From: a bacterium | GTDB lineage: Bacteria; SZUA-79; Acidulodesulfobacterales; Acidulodesulfobacteraceae | Direction: 5' to 3' | Assembly: GCA_021789455.1 (NCBI GenBank) | Contig: JAJYJN010000051.1 | Coordinates: 1-7,595, forward strand | DNA length: 7,595 nucleotides | Shown here: in pieces, positions 1 through 6,326 of the stretch | Numbering within the stretch: position 1 is the first letter of the stretch | Layout of the letters: every line of letters starts with the position of its first letter | The notes under the pieces: model-generated | Databases searched by the model: none | What the model was told of the DNA's origin: nothing | Seen by the model: only the letters and a program-made list of their open reading frames with translations | Position numbers and translations under genes: made by a program

Positions 1-114
1 CTTAAGAAGGCTGAATCCGTATATCGCTCCGGACGCTCCGGTTATAGCTACGATGTAGGAATTACCCTCCCTTTCTCTTTCCGTTTCTATATTTATATTA
101 CGGTTTTCTTTCAT
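1..114 (-). CDS. ubiX: Flavin prenyltransferase UbiX, N-terminal fragment (runs off window start)
   Basis: Not a tabulated long ORF; I read it directly from the minus strand. Codons from the ATG at 114 down to base 1 give 38 residues ending in the segment YIVAITGASGAIYGFSLLK. The ITGASGAIYG motif is the N-terminal FMN-binding loop of the UbiX/Pad1 flavoprotein family, which attaches a dimethylallyl group to FMN to make the prenyl-FMN cofactor of UbiD decarboxylases. The ATG is the first possible start: an in-frame TGA lies at 123-121. This start adds a hydrophilic stretch of about 18 residues (MKENRNINIETEREREGN) before the usual first beta strand, where family members normally have only a few. 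No Shine-Dalgarno is visible before it. The gene follows ubiA by 24 bases, so it is probably co-transcribed with ubiD and ubiA. The C-terminal part lies outside the window. Identification rests on the motif plus context. Confidence 0.88.
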   Translation of the reverse strand, partial: MKENRNINIETEREREGNSYIVAITGASGAIYGFSLLK

Positions 115-138
115 ATTGATTCATTGCGTGATACGCCT

Positions 139-1032
139 TTACGGCATAATAAAAAATTTATAATATAAGACGTTCGCGCATATAAAAACGAAAAAAGTTA
201 TGGAAATATATCCGTTCATAGTAAAAAAAGCGGCATCGATATTATCTAAACTTTTATAAACTAAAAAGTGTTCGTATGCAAAAAAGCCCGCGACGAGAAT
301 TATTCCTATAATATATAAAAAATTAAGTTGAAACATAAAATACAGGGAAATCAAGCATATCAAAGCAAGCGAATGCAATATTCTCGAAACGGCTACCGCG
401 TTTTTTATTCCGAATTTTGCCGGTACGGAGAAGAGCCCGTTTGCGGTGTCGAAATCATAATCTAAAATAGCGTAAAGAATGTCGAACCCCGCGCCCCAAA
501 AAACTACGGCAAGACCGAGAATTAAAATCTTATAATCCAGGCTGCCTGTAACGGCGAGCCATGTTCCTAAAGGGCCCAACGCCATGCTTATTCCGAGAAC
601 CATATGCGAAAAAAACGTAAACCTTTTCGTGAAAGAATAAAACGTAATAAAAATAATAACAAACGGAGAAAGGACAAAACATATAAAGTTTAGTTCGTAA
701 GCGGCAAATATAAGTATTATATAGGAAACTATTCCGAAAACTAATCCGTATAAAGCGGTAAGCTCGCCTTTAGGAATAGTTCTTTCCATAGTCCTTTTAT
801 TTTTTGCGTCTATTTTTCTGTCTATGAACCTGTTAAGCGCCATTGCTCCGCTTCTTCCGGAAGCCATGGCTATAACGACCCATATTATCTTATAATAAAA
901 AAACGGCGTGCCGAAAGACGACGGATATTTATCGTAAAAAGCAAGGAGAAAAGCGCTGAGGGCAAAAGGCAGGACGAATATCGTATGGGAAAATTTAACT
1001 AATTCTAAAGTATTTTTGAACTTTTTAAGCAT
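139..1032 (-). CDS. ubiA: UbiA-family aromatic polyprenyltransferase (UbiA or MqnP type)
   Basis: 297 residues, the usual family length. This integral membrane enzyme transfers a polyprenyl chain onto an aromatic acid (4-hydroxybenzoate in ubiquinone synthesis, or a naphthoate derivative in futalosine-route menaquinone synthesis). The first Asp-rich motif is at residues 67-75 (N67, D71, D75 in NRFIDRKID). The second is at 184-195 (D184, Y187, D191, D195), followed by GLFSVPAKFG. These bind Mg-diphosphate. About eight or nine hydrophobic helices are recognisable, from residues 16-32 to 275-292. The N-terminal KFSHTIFVLPFALSAF resembles the 'other UbiA' subgroup found in bacteria with futalosine genes; that link is from memory and tentative. 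The ATG at 1032 starts just before the conserved N-terminus, 6 bases after the ubiD stop, and TAAACTAAG ahead of it gives only a poor ribosome site, so translational coupling to ubiD is likely. Substrate is not decided by sequence. Confidence 0.93.
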   Translation of the reverse strand: MLKKFKNTLELVKFSHTIFVLPFALSAFLLAFYDKYPSSFGTPFFYYKIIWVVIAMASGRSGAMALNRFIDRKIDAKNKRTMERTIPKGELTALYGLVFGIVSYIILIFAAYELNFICFVLSPFVIIFITFYSFTKRFTFFSHMVLGISMALGPLGTWLAVTGSLDYKILILGLAVVFWGAGFDILYAILDYDFDTANGLFSVPAKFGIKNAVAVSRILHSLALICLISLYFMFQLNFLYIIGIILVAGFFAYEHFLVYKSLDNIDAAFFTMNGYISITFFVFICANVLYYKFFIMP

Positions 1033-1038
1033 CTTAGT

Positions 1039-2487
1039 TTAACTTAAACCGTATTCCTTCCATCTTTCATCGACGAGTTTTTTTATGTCGTCCGACATTA
1101 TTATGTCGTCCGGCCATTTTCTTTTATAGCCTTCCGAAGCCCATTTTTTTGTGGCGTCTATACCCATTTTAGAGCCGTAGTTGGGAATATCCGAAGCATG
1201 CTCCAAAACGTCGATAGGTCCTTCGACAAACGAAACGTCTCTTTTAGGGTCTATATTATTGCATATTCTCCAGATAACTTCGCTCCTGTCCTGAACGTTC
1301 ACGTCCTCATCCAATATTACTATTATTTTGGTGAACATCATAAGGCCGAGGCCCCATATTCCGTGCATAATCTTTTTAGCATGTCCGGGATAGCTTTTTT
1401 TAATGCTTATAAATGCCAAATCATGAAATATTCCTTCGAAAGGCAGATTCATATCGACAATTTCCGGGAAAATCTTTTTTATTGCGGGCAGGAAAAATCT
1501 TTCGGTAGCCTTCCCTATGTAACAGTCTTCCATAGGCGGTTTGCCCACTATGGTAGCCGGATATACCGCATCTTTTCTGTGCGAAATGAGCGTTACGTGA
1601 AACACCGGATAAAAATCTTCGAGGGAGTAATATCCGGTATGGTCGCCGAAAGGTCCTTCGAGCCTGAAATCTTCGGCGGGGTCTATATATCCTTCAAGGA
1701 CGAACTCGGCATTTGCCGGAACATATATATCATTAGTTTCCGATTTCACGAGTTCGACGGCGTCACCCCTTAAAAACCCCGCAAACATCATCTCTTCTAT
1801 ATCGGGGGGAAGCGGCGCGGTAGCCGAATAAATTACCGCCGGGTCGGAACCTATAACCACGGAAACCGGTATCTTTTTGCCGGCTTCTTTATATTTTCTG
1901 AAATGTCTTGCGCCGTCTTTATGAATGTGCCAGTGCATGCCGCAGGAAGTATCGTCGTAAACCTGCATTCTATACATTCCGACGTTGGTAGAGCCGGTTT
2001 CGGGATCCTTCGTAAAAACAAGCGGAAGGGTAATAAAAGGTCCGCCGTCTTCCGGCCACGTCTTTAGAACGGGCAGAATATCCAGCAGGGGCGGCTTGTC
2101 TATAATAACTTCTTTGCATTTACCGTTCTTCGCCGTTTTCGGCATATAATCGGCGAGTTTTTTTAGTTTTGAAAGGGATTTTATTTTTTCAAAGAAATTA
2201 GTGGGTATTTCGGGGTCTATTATTTCGGAAATTCTTTTTCCGACGTCGTCGAGGCTTTCGACCTCGAAAGCCTGCAATATGCGCTTATTTGAGCCGAACA
2301 TATTTATTAAAACCGGAAAATTATAACCTTTTACGTTTTCGAATAAAAGTGCGGGGCCCTCTTTTTTTACCATCCTGTCGGCAATTTCCGCTATTTCCAA
2401 ATTTCTATCAACCGGAGCGCCTACCCTGTGCAAATCGTTATTTTTTTCTAATATCCGGATAAATTCGTGCAGGTCTTTATAGGGCAT
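1039..2487 (-). CDS. ubiD: UbiD-family prenyl-FMN-dependent decarboxylase (quinone biosynthesis)
   Basis: 482 residues, close to the 497 of E. coli UbiD, and alignable with it from the first residues (MPYKDLHEFIRILEK) to GSKMGIDATKKW near the end. It removes the carboxyl group of the prenylated aromatic acid made by UbiA, using prenyl-FMN from UbiX. Visible landmarks are the VDRNLEIAEIADR N-terminal motif (27-38), GPALLFENVKG (44-54), NVGMYRMQ (168-175) with probable metal ligand N168 and catalytic-site R173, and H189. E245 in LRGDAVELVKS is the probable second metal ligand. EGPFGDHTGYY (277-287) supplies E277 and D282 of the Arg-Glu-Asp/Glu catalytic set, and KKSYPGHAKKIMHGIWG (363-379) follows. 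Residue roles are assigned by motif comparison with UbiD and Fdc1. The start is firm because the conserved N-terminus begins at once. The leader before the ATG is A/T-only for 30 bases with no Shine-Dalgarno. The gene heads the ubiD-ubiA-ubiX operon and has its own likely promoter. Confidence 0.95.
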   Translation of the reverse strand: MPYKDLHEFIRILEKNNDLHRVGAPVDRNLEIAEIADRMVKKEGPALLFENVKGYNFPVLINMFGSNKRILQAFEVESLDDVGKRISEIIDPEIPTNFFEKIKSLSKLKKLADYMPKTAKNGKCKEVIIDKPPLLDILPVLKTWPEDGGPFITLPLVFTKDPETGSTNVGMYRMQVYDDTSCGMHWHIHKDGARHFRKYKEAGKKIPVSVVIGSDPAVIYSATAPLPPDIEEMMFAGFLRGDAVELVKSETNDIYVPANAEFVLEGYIDPAEDFRLEGPFGDHTGYYSLEDFYPVFHVTLISHRKDAVYPATIVGKPPMEDCYIGKATERFFLPAIKKIFPEIVDMNLPFEGIFHDLAFISIKKSYPGHAKKIMHGIWGLGLMMFTKIIVILDEDVNVQDRSEVIWRICNNIDPKRDVSFVEGPIDVLEHASDIPNYGSKMGIDATKKWASEGYKRKWPDDIIMSDDIKKLVDERWKEYGLS

Positions 2488-2532
2488 GTTTATTTTTTTT
2501 TATAAATATAATATTAAATTATCGACCGTATT

Positions 2533-2541
2533 ATTATATCA
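2533..2541 (-). promoter_or_regulatory. Extended -10 promoter for the ubiD-ubiA-ubiX operon
   Basis: The minus strand reads TGATATAAT: a perfect TATAAT hexamer at 2538-2533 preceded by TG one base away, the extended -10 form that needs little or no -35. No good -35 is seen at 16-18 bases. The predicted start of transcription is near 2526, which leaves a leader of about 39 bases, nearly all A/T, with no Shine-Dalgarno. It lies in the 85-base gap after selB. I see no convincing intrinsic terminator in that gap, so read-through from selB may add to expression. Confidence 0.55.
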
Positions 2542-2572
2542 AAATTTACAAAAAAACAAAAGTAAAAGGGCT

Positions 2573-4525
2573 TTAAATTTCGGCTTTTTTTATCCTATAG
2601 CCGTCTTTTTTAAGCGTATATCCGGTATTGTCGAAATATTCAAGAAGGGGTATCGCATATTTTCTAGATACGCCTGCAATTTCTTTCATGTCTTTAGGCT
2701 CCAGATTTACTTCTTTTTTAAAAAAATCGTCTAATTTAGACTTGATGCCGTCAATCTGCCCTTTCAGGTAATAGATATCGTTCTTGACTTTTACGAGCTT
2801 TCCCTGCTTAACCATAAGAGCGGTTATATAATTCAATATCTTTTTATTAGCTTTTACTTTAGCCTCTAATTCCGCAAAATCCGGAACGCTGTTGCCGTTG
2901 GATTTCAATAAATATTCTATTTTTTCGGCGATATTTATATATTCGGAAGGTATAGCCGATTCGGATATTCCGAGTTCCGAACCTTTTGGGAGTAAATTTC
3001 CTTCATAGTATATTATTTCTTTTTTAGACAGCAAATCCTCTATGATTATATCGAAAAGCCCGCCTGCATAAGATTTATTAAAATTTTGCTCAAAAATAAA
3101 GTATAATTTCTGCTTGTTTAGCCCTTTTTTAAAATCGAAACTTTCGTCTTTTGAATTTTCGCTTATTATTTTTAAAAGCAAAAACCTTCCCGCGTCGAAA
3201 TCTTCTTTTAAGAAAGCAAGTTTATATTTATCGTCCGTTATTATCCTGCAGTCTCTTTTTAGTTCGTTTATAACGGCCGTAAAATACGTATAGTTAATAT
3301 TCAATTTTTTATAAATCTCTTCTGCGCCGCCTCCTCCTCCGGCAGTTATGAAACCGTAAACGGCTTCTTTAATATCGTCGGAAACCATTGCTTCGTAAAT
3401 ACCCTGTTTCGGCTCTTCATACGCGTAACCCGGTAAAGGGTCTATTATAACGCCGCCGCCGGCAGTCCTGCCTGCGCCTATATCTCTTATGATAAATTTT
3501 TCTTTAGCCATAGTAGATATTTTATTGTTTAATTTAAACAATGCATATGAATATTCGCCCGGCTTAATTCTTTTATCGGCGTTAAAAATTATTATCCTGG
3601 AATTGACGGACGTTCCTCCAGTCATAAACGACAATAAAATATGGCTTTTCAAATCTTTTTTATTTTCAAAATCGTAAAAAACTTTTGTAAAAATAGAATC
3701 CGATACCGTTAGTCCGTCTTTTACGGATATTACGTCGCCTAATTTAACGCTTTCCTTTTTTACGGAAGGAACGTTAACGGATATTCTCATGGATTTATGC
3801 GCAGTTTCTACGGGACGATTATGGGATTCTATGCTTTTTATTCTTGCCGTCAGGCCGGAAGGCATGAGCTGAATTTCGTCGCCTGCGGAAAAACTTCCGC
3901 ATTTCAACGTTCCGGCTAAAATAGTTCCGAAACCCTTTGACGAAATTATTCTGTCTATAGGCAGAAAAACTTTGGTAGGAACCGGTTTTAAATTAGACCT
4001 CAGCGTGTATTCTTTTACCGCTCTTTCTATTTCTTTTTTTAATCCGGCTATGCCTTCGCCGGATTTAACCGAAACTTTAAATATATTTTCCGCGGATTTA
4101 TCATAGCCGTATAATTTTAAAAAGTCCCTCACTTCGGATTCCCTTTTTAAAATAATTTCATCGTCTGCCTTATCTATTTTTGTAATTACGGGTATAATTA
4201 AGCCGACGCCGAGCAGTTTTAAGATGAGGAGATGTTCTTTAGTCTGGGCCATCACGCCGTCGTCTGCGGCAACGACCAGCAAAACGCCGTCCATTCCGGA
4301 AGAGCCGGAAACCATAGTTTTTATGAATTTTGCATGGCCGGGGACGTCCACTATACCCACCGAAATACCGGAAGGGAAAAGCATATTTGCGTAACCTAAA
4401 ACTATGCTGATTCCGCGCCTTTTTTCCTCTTCGAGCCTGTCCGTTTCTATGCCTGTCAGAGCTTTAATAAGGGAGGATTTTCCGTGGTCTATATGTCCGG
4501 CCGTTCCTAAGATAAAAGTATCCAT
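2573..4525 (-). CDS. selB: Selenocysteine-specific translation elongation factor SelB
   Basis: 650 residues (E. coli SelB 614). This GTPase carries Sec-tRNA to the ribosome at UGA codons marked by a SECIS hairpin. The GTPase domain has the P-loop GHIDHGKS (10-17), switch I RRGISIVLGYA (36-46), DVPGH (60-64, catalytic H64), TKID (115-118) and SVKSGEG (152-158). EF-Tu-like beta-barrel domains run from about 180 to 365, including SSKGFGTILAGTL (195-207). The C-terminal 270 residues fit the winged-helix array that binds SECIS RNA, and AGVSRKYAIPLLEYFDNTG (617-635) is the typical last wing. A five-glycine hinge (396-400) separates the halves. Switch I is unusual: Ser40 replaces the near-universal Thr and Val42 the usual Asp of the TIDLG motif. 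The ATG at 4525 starts directly before the family's first strand. There is no ribosome site; an extended -10 sits 7 bases upstream. selA, selD and tRNA-Sec are not in the window. Confidence 0.96.
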   Translation of the reverse strand: MDTFILGTAGHIDHGKSSLIKALTGIETDRLEEEKRRGISIVLGYANMLFPSGISVGIVDVPGHAKFIKTMVSGSSGMDGVLLVVAADDGVMAQTKEHLLILKLLGVGLIIPVITKIDKADDEIILKRESEVRDFLKLYGYDKSAENIFKVSVKSGEGIAGLKKEIERAVKEYTLRSNLKPVPTKVFLPIDRIISSKGFGTILAGTLKCGSFSAGDEIQLMPSGLTARIKSIESHNRPVETAHKSMRISVNVPSVKKESVKLGDVISVKDGLTVSDSIFTKVFYDFENKKDLKSHILLSFMTGGTSVNSRIIIFNADKRIKPGEYSYALFKLNNKISTMAKEKFIIRDIGAGRTAGGGVIIDPLPGYAYEEPKQGIYEAMVSDDIKEAVYGFITAGGGGGAEEIYKKLNINYTYFTAVINELKRDCRIITDDKYKLAFLKEDFDAGRFLLLKIISENSKDESFDFKKGLNKQKLYFIFEQNFNKSYAGGLFDIIIEDLLSKKEIIYYEGNLLPKGSELGISESAIPSEYINIAEKIEYLLKSNGNSVPDFAELEAKVKANKKILNYITALMVKQGKLVKVKNDIYYLKGQIDGIKSKLDDFFKKEVNLEPKDMKEIAGVSRKYAIPLLEYFDNTGYTLKKDGYRIKKAEI

Positions 4526-4531
4526 TTATTA

Positions 4532-4540
4532 ATTTTATCA
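4532..4540 (-). promoter_or_regulatory. Extended -10 promoter placed for a leaderless selB mRNA
   Basis: The minus strand reads TGATAAAAT, with the hexamer TAAAAT at 4537-4532 and TG one base upstream. The last base of the hexamer is 7 bases from the A of the selB ATG (4525), so transcription would begin at or within a base or two of the start codon. No -35-like hexamer is seen at 16-18 bases, and no Shine-Dalgarno exists between the upstream terminator and the ATG, which fits leaderless initiation. The local AT richness makes chance -10 matches easy, hence the moderate confidence. Confidence 0.5.
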
Positions 4541-4561
4541 AATTTATTTTTTAAAAAGGAG

Positions 4562-4596
4562 AAATAAATAGCCCGGCTCTTTTTAGGGAACCGGGC
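4562..4596 (-). terminator. Intrinsic terminator after htrA
   Basis: On the minus strand GCCCGGTTC pairs with GAGCCGGGC (4596-4588 with 4579-4571): nine pairs including one G-U, around an 8-base loop. It is followed by TATTTATTT, 7 of 9 U in RNA. The G-U pair becomes a C-A mismatch on the plus strand, and only the minus strand has the U-rich tail, so the signal belongs to leftward transcription. It lies 90 bases past the htrA stop, giving a long 3' untranslated stretch (4685-4597). That stretch contains a small GTTT/AAAC hairpin (4650-4638) and a CCTCC/GGTGG near-stem (about 4609-4596) directly before the terminator. A SECIS-like control element for selB is a less likely alternative. Confidence 0.75.
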
Positions 4597-4685
4597 CACC
4601 TTTAGGAGGAGTGATGGAAAGCTTACAGTTTGTCTTGGTTTCGAGAAAACTTTATTATATTTATTTATATATTTTTTATTTCTTA

Positions 4686-6170
4686 TTACTCCGAATATGC
4701 CAGATACAGTTTCATATTTCCCCTTCTTATGTAGAAAAGAAACTGCTTCGATTTTTCGGCTGCCCTGATATCGTTTAAATACTCGCCGATACTGTTAACC
4801 GTCCGATGGTTTATCGACTCTATAACGTCTCCGGGCATTATACCCATTCTTTGTCCCGCACCGCCCGGTATAACTTTCGATACTATAACTCCGTGGCGGA
4901 CGTTTTGTATTCCGTAGCTCTGCATATTTTGAGGAGTAAGAGGCACTACGATAATGCCAAGCTTCTTGGCCGAAACTTTCTGGGTTTTTTCGTTAAAAGA
5001 ATTTTTAGGGCTTTTCCAGTTTCCCACGGTTATCGTAAGTATTTCTTTTTTGCCGTGCCTGATAATTTCCATAGGAACGGTTGTTCCGGGCTTAGTGTTT
5101 CCGACGAGCCACGGAAGCTGGGACATCTCCCTTACTTCTTTTCCGTTAAATTTAATTATTACGTCGCCGCTTCTTAAACCGGCTTTTGCCGCAGGTCCTC
5201 CGGGAAGAACCGAAGACACTAATGCTCCGCGTGAAGTTTCGAGATTAAACGCTTTTTTAAGGGCGGGCGATATTTTTTGAATTTCGATTCCGAGCCATCC
5301 TCTGGTAATTTTGCCTGTTTCAAGCTCCGGAAGGACCTCTTTTACCACGTTTACCGGTATAGAAAATCCTATCCCCTGCGCTCCTTTTATGATAGCGGTA
5401 TTTATGCCTATAACCTGTCCTTTCATGTTGATTAGGGGTCCTCCGCTGTTTCCTGGATTGATTGCCGCATTCGTCTGTATAAAATCTTCGTAGGGACCGC
5501 CTATGGCTCTGCCTTTAGCGCTTATTATGCCGTTGGTAACAGTCCAACCTAATCCGAAAGGATTGCCTATCGTCAGAACCCATTCTCCTATCTGCGACTT
5601 ATTGGAATCGCCGAGAACAGCCGCCGGAAGATTATTGCCGTCGTTTATCTTCAAAAGAGCAAGGTCCACCTGAGGATCTTTGCCTATGACCGATGCCCTG
5701 AAAGTCTTTCCGTTGGAAAGTTTGACGTATATTTTTGTCGCGCCGTTTATAACATGGTTATTGGTTATTATATATCCGTTTTTACTGATAATTACGCCCG
5801 AACCTAAGCTTTCTTCGGTATAACTGCTCTGCGGAACGTTATTGAAAAAATTTTTAAAAAAGTTTCCAAACGGATTAGGCTGGTTGCCGAAAGGGCTCTG
5901 ATACATTTGGAACGGTCCGCCTTTTACTTTCTGGGTCGTCCTTATGTTTACGACAAAAGGCTTGTCCTGTTTTATCAACGCTATAAAATTACTGGGGCCG
6001 TTCTGCGCCGGCATAGCGGAATCTTTTGTAGTATATATTACGGGCGCGCTTCCGTCAGCCATAGATTTTTTAAATAAATGCAGGTTAGCCGTAATTATTA
6101 CCCCGGCTATTATTCCTATCAGCACTGCTACTCCGGCGCCTATAATTTTTGAATCGGATTTTAAACCCAT
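4686..6170 (-). CDS. degQ: Periplasmic HtrA/DegP-DegQ-type serine protease-chaperone with two PDZ domains
   Basis: 494 residues, normal for the Do/DegQ family. It degrades or holds misfolded envelope proteins. A hydrophobic segment at residues 9-28, after two lysines, is a signal peptide or an uncleaved anchor; no clear AxA cleavage site is seen, so anchoring in the inner membrane is possible. The trypsin-like domain (about 60-285) has the catalytic triad H139 (ITNNHVI), D169 (VDLALLK) and S242 (PGNSGGPL). An Asn/Phe/Pro/Gln-rich loop at 85-115 matches the LA loop of DegP/DegQ. PDZ1 spans about 288-385 (starts at GWLGIEIQ) and PDZ2 about 402-490. The usual PAVVNI motif reads PFVVNI (71-76). 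The start at 6170 is backed by AGGAG ten bases upstream, the only clear Shine-Dalgarno among the starts here. It has its own control region with a sigma-54-type promoter. DegP and DegQ cannot be separated by sequence alone, so the symbol is approximate. Confidence 0.94.
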   Translation of the reverse strand: MGLKSDSKIIGAGVAVLIGIIAGVIITANLHLFKKSMADGSAPVIYTTKDSAMPAQNGPSNFIALIKQDKPFVVNIRTTQKVKGGPFQMYQSPFGNQPNPFGNFFKNFFNNVPQSSYTEESLGSGVIISKNGYIITNNHVINGATKIYVKLSNGKTFRASVIGKDPQVDLALLKINDGNNLPAAVLGDSNKSQIGEWVLTIGNPFGLGWTVTNGIISAKGRAIGGPYEDFIQTNAAINPGNSGGPLINMKGQVIGINTAIIKGAQGIGFSIPVNVVKEVLPELETGKITRGWLGIEIQKISPALKKAFNLETSRGALVSSVLPGGPAAKAGLRSGDVIIKFNGKEVREMSQLPWLVGNTKPGTTVPMEIIRHGKKEILTITVGNWKSPKNSFNEKTQKVSAKKLGIIVVPLTPQNMQSYGIQNVRHGVIVSKVIPGGAGQRMGIMPGDVIESINHRTVNSIGEYLNDIRAAEKSKQFLFYIRRGNMKLYLAYSE

Positions 6171-6180
6171 AATACGGAAA

Positions 6181-6185
6181 CTCCT
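6181..6185 (-). promoter_or_regulatory. Ribosome binding site of htrA/degQ
   Basis: AGGAG on the minus strand ends 10 bases before the ATG at 6170. The spacing is slightly long but usable. It supports this start over any internal one and contrasts with selB, ubiD, ubiA and ubiX, whose starts have no comparable site. Confidence 0.7.
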
Positions 6186-6218
6186 ATTTTTCGATTATTT
6201 AATTGCTATTTTTATATA

Positions 6219-6235
6219 TGCAAGAACAATGCCAA
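6219..6235 (-). promoter_or_regulatory. Sigma-54 (RpoN) -24/-12 promoter of htrA/degQ
   Basis: The minus strand reads TTGGCATTGTTCTTGCA. It keeps the TTGGCA (-24) and TTGCA (-12) blocks of the consensus YTGGCACG-N4-TTGCW, and has exactly ten bases between the diagnostic GG (6233-6232) and GC (6221-6220). Transcription would start near 6208, leaving a 38-base leader that contains the AGGAG site. It stands in very AT-rich DNA, where a GG-N10-GC match is less likely by chance. Sigma-54 promoters need a distant ATPase activator, and tandem palindromes stand at about -130 and -153. A sigma-70 -10-like TATAAA overlaps just downstream, so a housekeeping promoter is not excluded. Confidence 0.68.
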
Positions 6236-6326
6236 AAAAATATAAATTTTCAAAATATAATATTTTTCAAGCGTTATACGGCAATATTTAATTTTTATAA
6301 GATTTTATTTACAGATATTTTTATTA

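Noticed and set aside
121..123. In-frame TGA before ubiX as a selenocysteine codon
   Set aside because: It precedes the conserved UbiX N-terminus, lies in the short gap after ubiA and has no SECIS-like hairpin just downstream, so it is a plain stop.
1198..1773. 191-codon plus-strand open frame opposite ubiD
   Set aside because: It is a shadow of the strongly conserved ubiD coding strand, has no recognisable domain and no ribosome site.
4596..4617. Similarity of the minus-strand ATCACTCCTCCT to the anti-Shine-Dalgarno end of 16S rRNA, suggesting an sRNA or rRNA fragment
   Set aside because: The match is about a dozen bases with an insertion, and no further 16S sequence follows on either side. 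The segment is better explained as 3' untranslated RNA before the terminator.
4562..4650. Possible riboswitch or T-box (AAAGGTGG near a hairpin upstream of selB)
   Set aside because: No stem I or specifier region precedes it, the bulge sequence does not match the T-box core, and no known riboswitch core was recognised.
4806..5280. Plus-strand frames of 123 and 108 codons opposite htrA
   Set aside because: Antisense to the PDZ-coding region of htrA, overlapping each other, with low-complexity products unlike known proteins.
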